A stretch of DNA of 64,000 nucleotides from Actinoallomurus bryophytorum (GTDB lineage Bacteria; Actinomycetota; Actinomycetes; Streptosporangiales; Streptosporangiaceae). The position numbers were made by a program, and so were the translations under genes. Below are positions 34,079 to 44,402 of this stretch, in pieces. The stretch spans positions 1,302,001-1,366,000 of the forward strand of contig NZ_VFOZ01000001.1 of the NCBI RefSeq assembly GCF_006716425.1. The letters run 5' to 3'. Position 1 is the first letter of the stretch. Each line of letters opens with the position of its first letter. Under the pieces are notes generated by a model. The model was not told the origin of the DNA, did not search any database, and saw nothing but the letters and a program-made list of their open reading frames with translations.

Positions 34079-34250
34079 TCAGGACGCACGGCGGTGGTGT
34101 CGCCGTACGGCGAGAGCGTGGGCGTCGGTGAGGAGGGAGCGGGCCGGGCCGGCGGTCGCCGGACCGGGGTTGACGATCCACCCACGCCTGAGCCGCGTAG
34201 ACGGGGTGCGGGATCAGCGTGTCGATGGCGGTGTGGTCGGCGTTCTCGGA
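34079..34250 (-). pseudogene. Remnant of a DUF6194-type gene (frameshifted C-terminus)
   Basis: On the minus strand, one frame encodes ADHTAIDTLIPHPVYAAQAWV and, after a one-base shift, the next frame continues WIVNPGPATAGPARSLLTDA to the stop at 34079. The combination of a LIPHPVYAAQxW motif with a NPG... helix is characteristic of the C-terminus of DUF6194 proteins. No start or N-terminal half could be found. It is read as a decaying gene fragment; the family assignment is from motif memory. Confidence 0.6.
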
Positions 34251-34327
34251 GTGGGCGGGTGGGTGGCCCTTGTTGAGACTTCGAGGCCAAAACCCGCGGA
34301 GTTCGGCGGATAACCTTCAACTCGTGG

Positions 34328-34743
34328 ATGGAGCGGGAGGCAAAGGCCTTCGTGCCATCTGGCGCGTCTGGCGGGCATCTCGACCCAGCAGGTCCGCAAC
34401 TACGAGGATGCCGGGGTCCTGCCTCCGGTGCCGCGCACCGCCGGCGGCTATCGCCGGTTCGCCGACAGCCATCGCCGCGCTGCTGACGTACCGGGCCCTG
34501 GCGAAGGGCTGTGGACCGCGCGAGGCGCGGGCGATCATGCATGCGGTCCACGCCGGTGACCTGCCCGGCGCGCTCGCGCTCCTGGACGCCGCCCACGCGG
34601 CGCTGCACGAGCGGCGACGCTCCCTCGACGCACGGGCAGCCGTGACGCTCTCCGCGCCGCCATCGCCGGGCAGCACTCGCGCCTGACCCTGCGGGCGGCC
34701 GCGCTGCTCGAAGCCGCCGGCCACTTGCACGGCTACCTGAACC

Positions 34744-34763
<20 letters not shown>
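34328..34763 (+). pseudogene. Frameshifted MerR-family regulator (TioE-like)
   Basis: Three reading frames carry successive parts of one MerR-type protein. The helix-turn-helix is LARLAGISTQQVRNYEDAGV (from about 34362) followed by LPPVPRTAGGYRRFAD. Another frame carries ALLTYRALAKGCGPREARAI and LPGALALLDAAHAALHERRR. A third carries AAIAGQHSRLTLRAAALLEA to the stop at 34761-34763. At least two frameshifts are needed, plus a probable one near the start at 34328. The last 20 bases overlap the 3' end of the fumarase gene on the other strand. Sequencing error could explain one shift but less easily several. Confidence 0.75.
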
Positions 34764-36384
<1,621 letters not shown>

Positions 36385-36445
36385 GGCGTCCTCGCTGACG
36401 GCACGGTGTGAGTCGAGCACCAGGGTAGAGCGGCGAAACCTCAGG

Positions 36446-36483
36446 CCGTACAGAGCCCGGGTCGTGTTCCGGCCTCTGTACGG
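36446..36483. promoter_or_regulatory. Perfect 10-base inverted repeat in the fumarase / small-membrane-protein intergenic region
   Basis: CCGTACAGAG (36446-36455) and CTCTGTACGG (36474-36483) are exact complements separated by 18 bases, lying between the divergent starts at 36384 and 36506. Centre-to-centre spacing of the arms is 28 bases, close to three helical turns, which suits a dimeric or tetrameric regulator acting on both genes. No protein is assigned. Confidence 0.55.
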
Positions 36484-36505
36484 GTATGACGGCTAGGGGG
36501 AGAAC

Positions 36506-36667
36506 ATGCCGTTTACGTCAAATGCGCTGGTCAGCGGGATCTTTGGGAATGACGCGGCGATATACGTGGTCATGATCGTGGTCGGTGTGATCCTTGTTAC
36601 CGGCTTCGTCGTGGGCTGGATCGTGATGGTGCGCCGCGGCAGCAACCGCGAGTGGCCGATCCGCTGA
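36506..36667 (+). CDS. Small single-span membrane protein (53 aa)
   Basis: ATG 36506 has GGGGGAGAA immediately upstream. The product is 53 residues: a short polar head (MPFTSNALVSGIFGNDAA), one strong membrane helix (about 19-43, YVVMIVVGVILVTGFVVGWIVMV) and a basic tail (RRGSNREWPIR), so it should sit with the tail in the cytosol. It is too short for ordinary gene finders and lies almost wholly antisense to the 3' end of the EamA gene. The intact helix with a positive-inside tail and a good ribosome site argue that it is real. The function is unknown. Confidence 0.6.
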   Translation: MPFTSNALVSGIFGNDAAIYVVMIVVGVILVTGFVVGWIVMVRRGSNREWPIR

Positions 36668-37534
36668 CCTCGTGAGACCGAGCACGACGCCGAGCCCGAC
36701 GAGCAGGGCTCCGGCGAGTTCTCCCATGCCCGGGGTTCGCAGGCCGAGCACCATGGTGGTGACGACCGCGCTGACCGGGATCAACCCGGCGAACAGCCCC
36801 GCGCGGTCCGCACCGATCCGGCCCAGCGCGTCGTACCAGAGGATGAACGCGCCCGCGGTGACGACCAGCGACAGGTAGGCGAACCCGGCGGCCTCGCCCC
36901 ACGTGGGCGGCCGCACCACGCCCGTGCCGTCGGCGACCAGGCCGGCGGCCAACAGCATCGGCACGGCCGCCGCGGCGGAGTACGCCGAGACCCGTACCGC
37001 GCCGAGGCGGGGCAGCAGCGGGATGGCCAGCAGCGAGAAGCACACCTCGCCGGCCAGCGCACCCAGGGCCAGCAGGAGCCCGGTCAGGCCGCCACCGCCC
37101 AGCCCGTTGGCCACACCGGCCCCGGCCGTCACCACCGTGGCGGCCGCCACGGTACGCCGCGCCGGGCGCCTGCCGTCCATCAGCGGCGCGGCGATGGCGA
37201 GCACGATCGGCACCGAGCCGACCACCGTGCCGATCGTGGCCGGGCTCGTGTAGCGGGTGCCCTCGACGATGCAGACGTTGAACCCGGCCAGCCCGGTGGC
37301 GGCCAGCAAGGCGATCAGCGGCCACTGCCAGAGAGGGCCGCGGACGGCCGGCGCCCCCCGGTCACGCAACCATGCGACGAACAGCAGGATCACCGCCGCC
37401 ACGGCGTAGCGGACGGCCTGCCCGCCGTACACCGGATAGTGGGAGATCGTCGCGGACACGGCGGTGAGTGTGCCGACGACGGTCATCGCGACGGCTGCCT
37501 GCGTGTTGCCCTGAATGCTGGTGGTCTGCCCCAT
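36518..37534 (-). CDS. EamA/DMT-family exporter
   Basis: The open frame gives 338 residues with ten membrane segments in two EamA repeats: AVAMTVVGTLTAVSATISHYPVYGGQAVRYAVAAVILLFVAWL in the first, and GEVCFSLLAIPLLPRLGAVRVSAYSAAAAVPMLLAAGLV with AGLFAGLIPVSAVVTTMVLGL in the second. It probably exports an amino acid or drug. It is divergent from a MocR regulator, a common pairing in which the regulator controls the exporter. The core ends near LVGLGVVLGLT (about 36670). The remaining about 50 residues, with HHHDPAHDEAG and DHTDHDHDH, are the antisense of the 36506 gene's membrane helix, so the true C-terminus is uncertain. Confidence 0.88.
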   Translation of the reverse strand: MGQTTSIQGNTQAAVAMTVVGTLTAVSATISHYPVYGGQAVRYAVAAVILLFVAWLRDRGAPAVRGPLWQWPLIALLAATGLAGFNVCIVEGTRYTSPATIGTVVGSVPIVLAIAAPLMDGRRPARRTVAAATVVTAGAGVANGLGGGGLTGLLLALGALAGEVCFSLLAIPLLPRLGAVRVSAYSAAAAVPMLLAAGLVADGTGVVRPPTWGEAAGFAYLSLVVTAGAFILWYDALGRIGADRAGLFAGLIPVSAVVTTMVLGLRTPGMGELAGALLVGLGVVLGLTRSADRPLAVAAAAHHHDPAHDEAGNKDHTDHDHDHVYRRVIPKDPADQRI

Positions 37535-37550
37535 GTGCTGAGACGCTAGG

Positions 37551-37604
37551 GGTCCAATGGCCCTGATACTTGGACCATTGCGGGTCGGCTTGAGAGGACC
37601 ATTT
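37551..37604. promoter_or_regulatory. Candidate MocR operator in the EamA / MocR intergenic region
   Basis: GGTCCAA (37551-37557) and TTGGACC (37570-37576) form a perfect inverted repeat. GGACCATT occurs twice as a direct repeat at 37572-37579 and 37597-37604, 25 bases apart. MocR regulators are known to bind direct and inverted repeats in the spacer next to a divergent target gene. The 74-base spacer holds nothing else, so these elements probably control both eamA and the regulator. Confidence 0.65.
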
Positions 37605-37608
37605 CGCG

Positions 37609-39042
37609 ATGGACCTGCACCTGAGGCTGGATCGCGCCGCCGGGCGGCTCGCCGCGCAGCTCGCCGGCGGCCTGCGTGACGCCGTACGCGCGGGACGTCT
37701 GGCGCCCGGCACGCGGCTGCCCTCGACGCGCGACCTGGCCGGTGATCTCGACGTGTCGCGGGGCGTCGTGGTGACCGCGTACGAGCAGCTCGTCGCCGAG
37801 GGGTTCATCGTGTCCCGGCAGGGTGACGGCACCCGCGTCGCACCCGTCCCGGCGGTCCGCACGGCGCCGGAGCCCCGCAGCGAGGCGCACCGCCGCGCGC
37901 TGCGGCTCGCCGCCGGCACCGATGCGGGACCCGCCGATCCTCCCGGCATCGCCTACGACCTGCGGCCGGGCAAACCGGATCTGGCGTCCTTCCCGCGCGG
38001 CCGCTGGACGGCGACGCTCCGCGACGTGCTCCGCGAGCTGCCGCACGCCGAGCTGAACTATCCCGACCCGGCGGGCGTACTCGCGCTACGCACCGAGCTG
38101 GCCGGTCACCTGACACGGGTACGCGCCGCGGTGGCCGGGGCGGAGGCGGTCGTGATCACCGCCGGGGTGGCCCAGATGCTGGCGGTGGTGCCGCGGATCC
38201 TCATCGAGGAGGGGCACCGGCTGCTCGCGGTCGAGGACCCGCTGGGCCACCACCAGATCCCGATGATCCGGGCCACCGGCATCGAGCTGGCCGGCGTACC
38301 GGTCGACGAGGAGGGCATCGACGTCGCCGCGCTGGCCCGTACGGGAGCACGGGCGGTCCTGGTCACACCGGCCCACCAGTTCCCGACCGGGGTCGTGCTC
38401 TCGCCACGCCGCCGCTCCGCGCTGATCGAGTGGGCGCGGGACGTCGACGCCCTGATCATCGAGGACGACTACGACGGGGAGTTCCGCTACGACCGCGACC
38501 CGGTCGGCTGCCTGCAGGGGCTCGAACCCGAACGGGTGGTGCTGGCCGGTTCGGTGAGCAAGGCGCTGTCGCCGGCGCTGCGGCTCGGGTGGGCGGTCGC
38601 GCCGCCCTGGCTCGCGGTACGGCTGCGCGCGGCCCGCGCCCTGCACGACCTCGGCTCGCCCGTCCTCGACCAGCACGTCCTCGCTCGCATGATCGCCAAT
38701 GGCGACCACTCACAGCACCTGCGGCTGATGCGGCGGCGGTACCGGGACCGGCGCGACGCCTTCGTGGCCGCGCTGGCCGGCCGGCTGCCACAGGTGAAGG
38801 TGCACGGCGTGTCCGCGGGCCTGCACGCCTACGCGGAACTTCCGGAGTGGTGCGACGAGGCGAAGGTCGTCGCGGCGGCCGCGGCACGCGGCGTCGCCGT
38901 CGAGGGGGTCGCCCCGATGCGCGTACGCGGCCCCGGCCCACCCGCGATCGTCGTCGGCTACGCCCGCCTGCCCGAACACCGCCTCGCCGAGGCCGTCGAC
39001 CTCCTGGCCGACGCCATCGAGACGACGGCCGGGCCGCCATGA
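37609..39042 (+). CDS. MocR-family (GntR + aminotransferase-fold) transcriptional regulator
   Basis: The protein has 477 residues. The GntR-type winged helix covers about 1-75 (LAAQLAGGLRDAVRAGRLAPGTRLPSTRDLAGDLDVSRGVVVTAYEQLVAEGF). A type I aminotransferase-fold domain follows, with VTPAHQFPTGVVLSPRRR (about 255-272), IIEDDYDGEFRYD, and the PLP-lysine segment VVLAGSVSKALSPALRLGW (Lys in SVSKALSP). MocR proteins use PLP as cofactor and sense amino compounds. The gene is divergent from the EamA exporter with operator-like repeats between them. ATG 37609 fits the family start. Confidence 0.93.
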   Translation: MDLHLRLDRAAGRLAAQLAGGLRDAVRAGRLAPGTRLPSTRDLAGDLDVSRGVVVTAYEQLVAEGFIVSRQGDGTRVAPVPAVRTAPEPRSEAHRRALRLAAGTDAGPADPPGIAYDLRPGKPDLASFPRGRWTATLRDVLRELPHAELNYPDPAGVLALRTELAGHLTRVRAAVAGAEAVVITAGVAQMLAVVPRILIEEGHRLLAVEDPLGHHQIPMIRATGIELAGVPVDEEGIDVAALARTGARAVLVTPAHQFPTGVVLSPRRRSALIEWARDVDALIIEDDYDGEFRYDRDPVGCLQGLEPERVVLAGSVSKALSPALRLGWAVAPPWLAVRLRAARALHDLGSPVLDQHVLARMIANGDHSQHLRLMRRRYRDRRDAFVAALAGRLPQVKVHGVSAGLHAYAELPEWCDEAKVVAAAAARGVAVEGVAPMRVRGPGPPAIVVGYARLPEHRLAEAVDLLADAIETTAGPP

Positions 39043-39121
39043 ACGGATGCCCGCACGCCCCTTCCTGCCGGCGTGAACGGATCCCCCGTCCGCCGATCGG
39101 GCTGGATCTTCCCGCCGGTCG

Positions 39122-40360
39122 TCACTCGGGAGGAGGTCCTGGACCGCCCTTTCCCTTCCCCTTGCCTTTCTGCTTCGGCTTGACCTTGGCGCGGCCGTTC
39201 ACGGGTGTCGCCCCACCGGGCCTGGCCGCATGCGTGGCCGCCGGGCCGTGCGGGGCCTCGGCGGGGTGGGCGGCGCGGGGGCGGACCGGTGCCTCGCCGT
39301 GAGTGGCGGCCTGGTTGCCCGTAGGGGTCGCCGACGATCCGCCGGCGGGCGGGACGCGCGGCGAGCCGTGGTCGGCCGCGGTCGTCGCGATGACCGCGGC
39401 GAGCACGGCCGCGGTGGTCAACGCCACCGACGCCGGTACGAGGGTCGCCCAGCGCCGTCGACGGCCCGCGGGCAGCTCCTTCGTCCCCGAACGGCCGCCG
39501 GGAGGCGTGGAGCCGAGGAGCCCGAGCAACTCGTCGGCCGCCGGTCGCTCGGCCGGGTCCTTGGCGAGCGCCGCGGCCACGGGTCCGCGGAGAGCATCGT
39601 CCAGCCCGTCCAGGTCCGGGGGCGCGTACATGATCCTCTGCGCGAGCTCGTCGACGTCTCCCGAGCCGAACGGGTTGCGGCCGGTCCCGGCGTACGCGAC
39701 GAGACAGCCCCAGCCGAAGACGTCCGACGCGGGAATGGCGGGACGGCGGTGGAGGCGTTCGGGCGCGATCCAGCCGGGGCTGCCCACCACCATGCCGGGA
39801 CCGGTCGGGCCGCCGGACGCGTCGACCGTCTGGGCGATGCCGAAGTCGATGACGCGCGGGCCGGTGAGGGTCAGCAGGATGTTGGCCGGTTTGAGGTCAC
39901 GGTGGACCAGCCCGGCCCGGTGGATGGCGGTCAGCGCGCGCCCCACCCCGGCCGCGAGTGCCCGGAGCTGCTCGGGTTCGAGCGGCCCGCCCGTCCGCAC
40001 GATCTGCTCCAGCGAGCGTCCCTCGATGTACTCGGTGACGAGGTAGGGCCGGAGGCGGTCCGCGCCGTCGACCAGTAGCCGTGCCGTGCAGGCGGCGGGG
40101 ACCCGCCGTACCGCCGCGGCCTCAGCCTCGAAGCGGCGGCGCAGCTCGTCGTCGCCGGTCATGGCACCGTATGCGGCCTTGACCGCCACTGGTCCGCCCA
40201 GCGGGTCACGGCCCAGATAGACGACGCCCATGCCGCCCGTTCCGAGCCTGCCGACGAGCCGGTAGCCGCCGATCTCGTGCGGATCGTCCGGATCGAGATG
40301 TCGTACGCCGGAAGGCAGCACTCCGTCCTCGCCGTCCGCCGACGTCGAAGATGTCCTCAT
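39122..40360 (-). CDS. Membrane-bound Ser/Thr protein kinase (PknB-like)
   Basis: The protein has 412 residues from ATG 40360 (GAGG four bases upstream). Kinase domain about 25-285: GRLGTGGMGVVYLGRD (glycine loop), VAVKAA (Lys), EYIEGRSLEQI, HRDLKPANILL (catalytic loop), VIDFGIAQ (DFG) and SPGWIAPERL. One membrane helix follows (about 310-332, LVPASVALTTAAVLAAVIATT). The short extracellular tail is Ala/Pro/His-rich and ends in a Lys/Gly-rich run (KVKPKQKGKGKGKGG) with no PASTA repeats, so the signal it reads is unclear. It is divergent from a second kinase. All catalytic residues are present. Confidence 0.9.
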   Translation of the reverse strand: MRTSSTSADGEDGVLPSGVRHLDPDDPHEIGGYRLVGRLGTGGMGVVYLGRDPLGGPVAVKAAYGAMTGDDELRRRFEAEAAAVRRVPAACTARLLVDGADRLRPYLVTEYIEGRSLEQIVRTGGPLEPEQLRALAAGVGRALTAIHRAGLVHRDLKPANILLTLTGPRVIDFGIAQTVDASGGPTGPGMVVGSPGWIAPERLHRRPAIPASDVFGWGCLVAYAGTGRNPFGSGDVDELAQRIMYAPPDLDGLDDALRGPVAAALAKDPAERPAADELLGLLGSTPPGGRSGTKELPAGRRRRWATLVPASVALTTAAVLAAVIATTAADHGSPRVPPAGGSSATPTGNQAATHGEAPVRPRAAHPAEAPHGPAATHAARPGGATPVNGRAKVKPKQKGKGKGKGGPGPPPE

Positions 40361-40489
40361 AAGGCCTCTTTCGACTCTGGTTTCGGCTGCCTTCCCAGCA
40401 TTCGATCCTGCAATCCGGATATCCCCCATGCAAGTGAACGGCAAAGATCGAGATACCGGAGTTAACGTCTCCCAGGTATCTTGCGCATC

Positions 40490-41914
40490 GTGGCCGATTC
40501 GCGGGATCGCTTGCTCGCCGGTCGCTATCGGCTCATCGAGCAGATCGGCCGGGGCGGCATGGGAACGGTCTGGTGGGCCCATGACGAGGTGGAGGACCGC
40601 GAGGTCGCGGTCAAGGAAGTGCACCTTCCTCCCAGCCTCGACCACCGCGAACGCATGAACCTCCTCCGGCGTACCGACCGCGAGGCCCTCGCCGCCGGCC
40701 GGCTGCGCCATCCAGGACTTATCTCCATATACGACATGGTGATCGAGGAGTCCCGCCCCTACTTGATCATGGAATACGTCGCGGCGCGTTCGCTGGAGGA
40801 CGTGTTCGTCGACGACGGTCCCATCTCCCCGCGGCGGGTGGCCGAAATCGGTGTGCAGCTGCTGGCCGCGCTCAGCGCCGCGCACGACGCCGGGATCGTC
40901 CACCGCGACGTCAAGCCGAGCAACGTCCTGCTCGAGACCTCCGGCCGCGTCGTCCTCACCGACTTCGGGATCGCGACCTACGACGGCGCGACCACGCTGA
41001 CCCAGACGGGCTCGTTCATGGGCTCCCCCGCGTACGTGGCGCCCGAGGTGGCGCGCGGCGAACCCGCGTCGCCCTCCTCGGACCTCTGGTCGCTCGGCGC
41101 GACGCTGTACGCCGCGGTGGAGGGCCGTCCCCCGTACGACCACGAGACCGCGATGGCCACGCTCAGCGCGCTGGTGACCAGCGAGCCCGACCCTCCGCTG
41201 CGCGCGGGCCCGCTGCGTCCCGTGCTCGAGGGCCTGCTGACCAAGGAGCCGGCCCGCCGGCTGGGCGCCGGCCACGCCGCCGAACTCCTCGCGCTGGCCG
41301 CCACACCGCCCGTGCCGCCCCGGCAGCCGCAGCGGACACGCCGGGGGCTCGCCGAACGCGCCGGGGTCGTGCCGGTCGTCACCGTCGGCGTGCTGGCCCT
41401 CGCCGTAGGCGCGGGCGTCCTGGCCGGGGTCAAGGGCAGACCCGCTCTGTACTCCGGTGATCCCGCCCCCTCGGGCAGCCCTGCCGCGCCCCCCAGCGGC
41501 ACGCCCTCGGCGACACCGCGCGGGGACGGCGGCCCGCTGCCCGCGACCATCGGCGGCGAGGCCGGCGCCCCGTCCGTGACACGGCTGGCCAGGGGCGGCG
41601 CCAGCTGGCCCGCCACCTCGACGCTCACGCTGAGGCTCGACGAGGACGCGCGGGACGGCGCCGAGAGGGTCTCGGTCGTCGTGACATGCCCCTCGGGCCC
41701 GCGCCGGCTGTCCTTCACCGCGTACGCCGTGGGTGACCCCCGGTCCCTGGTGCGCGGCACGTGCGCCGCGACCGGCGCCGACGCCCCGATGACGCGTTCG
41801 CTCCGGCTGCCCGCCGGCGGCTCTCCCGCGCGGATCCGCGTACGCGTCCGGCCCGGCCCTGACGCGCGGAGCGGACCCGTCGCCTGGTACGCGGGCGTGT
41901 ACGGCGCCGCCTAG
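40490..41914 (+). CDS. Membrane-bound Ser/Thr protein kinase with lipocalin/beta-type extracellular domain
   Basis: The protein has about 474 residues from GTG 40490 (TTG 40481 is an alternative). The kinase domain has [58 protein letters not shown] and [13 protein letters not shown]. One membrane helix follows (about 291-311, [21 protein letters not shown]). The extracellular part has a Pro/Ser-rich linker and then about 100 residues of beta-strand-like sequence ([27 protein letters not shown] ... YAGVYGAA), a possible sensor. TATCTT at 40477-40482 lies about 7 bases before GTG 40490 and would fit a leaderless transcript. The pair of divergent kinases probably shares regulation. Confidence 0.9.
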   Translation: MADSRDRLLAGRYRLIEQIGRGGMGTVWWAHDEVEDREVAVKEVHLPPSLDHRERMNLLRRTDREALAAGRLRHPGLISIYDMVIEESRPYLIMEYVAARSLEDVFVDDGPISPRRVAEIGVQLLAALSAAHDAGIVHRDVKPSNVLLETSGRVVLTDFGIATYDGATTLTQTGSFMGSPAYVAPEVARGEPASPSSDLWSLGATLYAAVEGRPPYDHETAMATLSALVTSEPDPPLRAGPLRPVLEGLLTKEPARRLGAGHAAELLALAATPPVPPRQPQRTRRGLAERAGVVPVVTVGVLALAVGAGVLAGVKGRPALYSGDPAPSGSPAAPPSGTPSATPRGDGGPLPATIGGEAGAPSVTRLARGGASWPATSTLTLRLDEDARDGAERVSVVVTCPSGPRRLSFTAYAVGDPRSLVRGTCAATGADAPMTRSLRLPAGGSPARIRVRVRPGPDARSGPVAWYAGVYGAA

Positions 41915-42005
41915 GCCACCGCCACCCCGGCTCCGGGGCGATCTTGCCGGCACCTACAGTCGAAGGTGTCCGCGCACGAGCTTTCATCATTCTGGGAGGC
42001 GCCGC

Positions 42006-43406
42006 ATGTCCGAACAGAACCACCGCGTCGAGCATGACTCCATGGGAGACGTCCGTCTCCCGTCGTGGGCGAAGTGGCAGGCACAGACGCAGCGGGCGGT
42101 GGAGAACTTCCCCATCTCCGGGCAGCGGCTGGACCGCGCGCAGATCGCCGCCCTCGCCGGCATCAAGGCGGTGGCGGCCCGGGTCAACGCGGAGCTCGGC
42201 GTGCTGGACAAGGACATGGCGGACGCGATCGAGAAGGCCGCGCTGGCCGTCGCGGGCGGTGAGTACGACGAGCACTTCCCGGTCGATGTGTTCCAGACGG
42301 GTTCCGGCACCTCCTCGAACATGAACGCCAACGAGGTCATCGCGACGCTCGCGCAGGAGCGGCTCGGCCGGCCGGTCCACCCGAACGACCACGTCAACGC
42401 CTCGCAGTCCTCCAATGATGTGTTCCCCAGCTCCATCCACACCGCGGCGACGGGCCTGGTGGTCAACGAGCTGGTCCCCGCGCTGCGACGCCTCGAAGGC
42501 GCGCTGAACCGCAAGGCCGTGGAGTTCGCACCCGTCGTCAAGTCGGGGCGTACGCACCTGATGGACGCCACGCCGGTCACGCTCGGCCAGGAGTTCGGCG
42601 GCTACGCCGCGCAGGTCAAGTACGGGGTGGAGCGGCTGAGCTCCGTCCTGCCGCGCCTCGGCGAGCTGCCGCTGGGCGGCACCGCCGTGGGCACCGGCCT
42701 CAACGCGCCCGAGGGCTTCGCCGGACGCGTCATCGCCGAGCTCGGCTGCGAGACCGGCCTGCCGCTGAGGGAGGCGCGTAACCACTTCGAGGCCCAGGGC
42801 GCGCGCGACGCCCTCGTGGAGACCAGCGGGGCCCTGCGCACCATCGCCACCGGCCTCGTCAAGATCGCGAACGATCTCCGGCTGATGAACTCCGGCCCGC
42901 GTGCGGGCCTGAGCGAGATCCGCCTTCCCGAGCTCCAGCCCGGCTCCTCGATCATGCCGGGCAAGGTCAACCCGGTCATTCCCGAGGCCGTGTGCCAGGT
43001 CGCCGCGCAGGTGATCGGCAATGACGCGGCCATCGCGTTCGGCGGCACGGCGGGCAACTTCGAGCTCAACGTGATGATGCCGATGATGGCGCGCAACCTC
43101 CTGGAGTCGCTGCGGCTGCTGTCCAACGTCGCGCGGGTCTTCGCCGATCGCTGTGTCGACGGGATCGAGGCGAACGTCCGCCGTCTCCAGGAGTACGCCG
43201 AGTCCTCACCCTCCATCGTCACGCCGCTGACCCGCTACATCGGCTACGAGGAGGCGGCGGCCGTCGCCAAGCAGTCCCTGGCCGAGCGCAAGACCATCCG
43301 GCAGGTCGTCCTGGACCGCGGATACGTCGACGACGGGAAGCTGACGCTCGCCGAGCTCGACGCGGCGCTCGACCTCCTGGCCATGGCCCACCCCGGCGGT
43401 TCCTGA
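42006..43406 (+). CDS. fumC: Class II fumarate hydratase FumC
   Basis: The protein has 466 residues. Signature [12 protein letters not shown] (about 317-328) is the fumarase/aspartase loop; [17 protein letters not shown] (about 98-114), [11 protein letters not shown] and [22 protein letters not shown] are also present. It hydrates fumarate to malate without a metal cluster, so it stays active under oxidative stress. ATG 42006 has GGGAGG seven bases upstream. The gene lies 5.6 kb from the class I fumarase of the same strain. Isofunctional class I and II enzymes in one small region are unusual. Confidence 0.97.
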   Translation: MSEQNHRVEHDSMGDVRLPSWAKWQAQTQRAVENFPISGQRLDRAQIAALAGIKAVAARVNAELGVLDKDMADAIEKAALAVAGGEYDEHFPVDVFQTGSGTSSNMNANEVIATLAQERLGRPVHPNDHVNASQSSNDVFPSSIHTAATGLVVNELVPALRRLEGALNRKAVEFAPVVKSGRTHLMDATPVTLGQEFGGYAAQVKYGVERLSSVLPRLGELPLGGTAVGTGLNAPEGFAGRVIAELGCETGLPLREARNHFEAQGARDALVETSGALRTIATGLVKIANDLRLMNSGPRAGLSEIRLPELQPGSSIMPGKVNPVIPEAVCQVAAQVIGNDAAIAFGGTAGNFELNVMMPMMARNLLESLRLLSNVARVFADRCVDGIEANVRRLQEYAESSPSIVTPLTRYIGYEEAAAVAKQSLAERKTIRQVVLDRGYVDDGKLTLAELDAALDLLAMAHPGGS

Positions 43407-43663
43407 CCTCCACGACGGCCGGGAAAGCACCGGGTGGCGGCAAAGAGACGGTAAGCCGCCGGCACGGATCCACGTAGGTTCGGTGTCGGCCCGAGCGCGG
43501 CACGGAACGTGTCAGGGCGTGGCGGCGGGTCGTGCCGGTGGGTGCGGCCCGCCGCAGTCACCCCACATGGCGGCATACGCGCCATCGTCCGGCGCTGAGA
43601 GCGGTCCAGGCGGGGCGGCCCGCGCGGGGGCGGATCGGCGTCCCGGCCGACGAGAGAGCGGCT

Positions 43664-44095
43664 GTGCATCGGCGTCTGGCAGGGATCGTCTCGTGCGGCA
43701 CGGCCGGCGTGATCGGCTGCGCCGTCATGGGCTTGGGACCGCAGGCGATGTCGGCCGGACGCGGTCCCGTGGATCCGCGCGACCCGACTGCGACGGTGCG
43801 GAACAAGGTGCTCGCGGTGGCCCTGCTGACCGCGTACGGCTGGTCGGACCGGCAGTGGAGATGCCTGGACCGCCTGTGGACGCGCGAGAGCAGCTGGAAC
43901 CATCTCGCCCGCAACCGCTGGTCGGGCGCGTACGGGATCCCGCAGGCGCTGCCCGCTTCCAAGATGTCCAGTGCCGGCACCGACTGGCGTACCAGCGCGG
44001 CCACCCAGATCAGGTGGGGCCTGGGCTACATCGGCAGGAGATATCACACGCCCTGTGCCGCGTTGGGCCACTCGGCGGCGATGGGCTGGTACTGA
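43664..44095 (+). CDS. Secreted SLT/aggregation-promoting-factor-like protein (transglycosylase-like)
   Basis: The protein has 143 residues from GTG 43664 (GAGAGAG just upstream); the open frame upstream is Arg-rich and unconserved. A signal peptide (HRRLAGIVSCGTAGVIGCAVMGLG) is followed by a compact domain with SWNHLARNRWSGAYGIPQALPASKMSSAG and a C-terminus YIGRRYHTPCAALGHSAAMGWY. The E-S-x-W-N ... G-A-Y-G-I-P-Q pattern is the catalytic lytic-transglycosylase-like signature with the glutamate in WTRESSWNH. It is a paralogue of the membrane-anchored protein at 44403-45488 and the two genes are convergent. A role in peptidoglycan cleavage is inferred. Confidence 0.75.
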   Translation: MHRRLAGIVSCGTAGVIGCAVMGLGPQAMSAGRGPVDPRDPTATVRNKVLAVALLTAYGWSDRQWRCLDRLWTRESSWNHLARNRWSGAYGIPQALPASKMSSAGTDWRTSAATQIRWGLGYIGRRYHTPCAALGHSAAMGWY

Positions 44096-44110
44096 CCCCG
44101 CCCCGGCCGG

Positions 44111-44320
44111 TCAGCGTGAGCGGTACCGCGCCAGGCGGTGCAGCGGCGAGCGGTGCCCGGCGGCCTTGTCATGCCGGGCCTGGACGATCCGTGACGCGGC
44201 CGTGCTCGGCGACGCCGCGCGGACCGGGGCCGCCACCGCGAGACCGACGGCGACCCCGAGGCCGGCCACGATGGCGGCCACCTTGGATAGAGCGAGACTA
44301 CGAGTGGTGTTGCGGACCAC
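44111..44320 (-). CDS. Small secreted protein of unknown function
   Basis: The protein has 69 residues from GTG 44320, with GAGAAGG about six bases upstream. A signal peptide (RNTTRSLALSKVAAIVAGLGVAVGLAVAAPVRAA, cleavage near VRA-A) precedes a basic, His/Arg-rich mature part of about 35 residues (ASRIVQARHDKAAGHRSPLHRLARYRSR). The mature peptide is small, cationic and cysteine-free. It lies downstream of the terminator of the transglycosylase-like gene on the same strand and convergent with its paralogue. It is not recognised; the small cationic secreted form could act on the cell wall or membrane, which is only a suggestion. Confidence 0.6.
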   Translation of the reverse strand: MVRNTTRSLALSKVAAIVAGLGVAVGLAVAAPVRAASPSTAASRIVQARHDKAAGHRSPLHRLARYRSR

Positions 44321-44375
44321 GATCAACCTTCTCGTCGGCCGAGGCGGGGGGCGCGCGGCGGTCGGTCTGTCAGGT

Positions 44376-44399
44376 GCGGCCCGGCGGGGTCCGGGCCGC
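44376..44399 (-). terminator. Terminator of the membrane-anchored transglycosylase-like gene
   Basis: GCGGCCCGG (44376-44384) and its complement CCGGGCCGC (44391-44399) form a perfect 9-base stem with a 6-base loop, ending 3 bases before the gene's stop on the minus strand. It has no clear T tract. Confidence 0.75.
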
Positions 44400-44402
44400 C
44401 CG

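Noticed and set aside
36518-36667. His/Asp-rich metal-binding tail on the EamA protein
   Set aside because: The tail is the antisense reading of Val/Ile/Met codons of a small membrane gene, so its composition does not show selection for metal binding.
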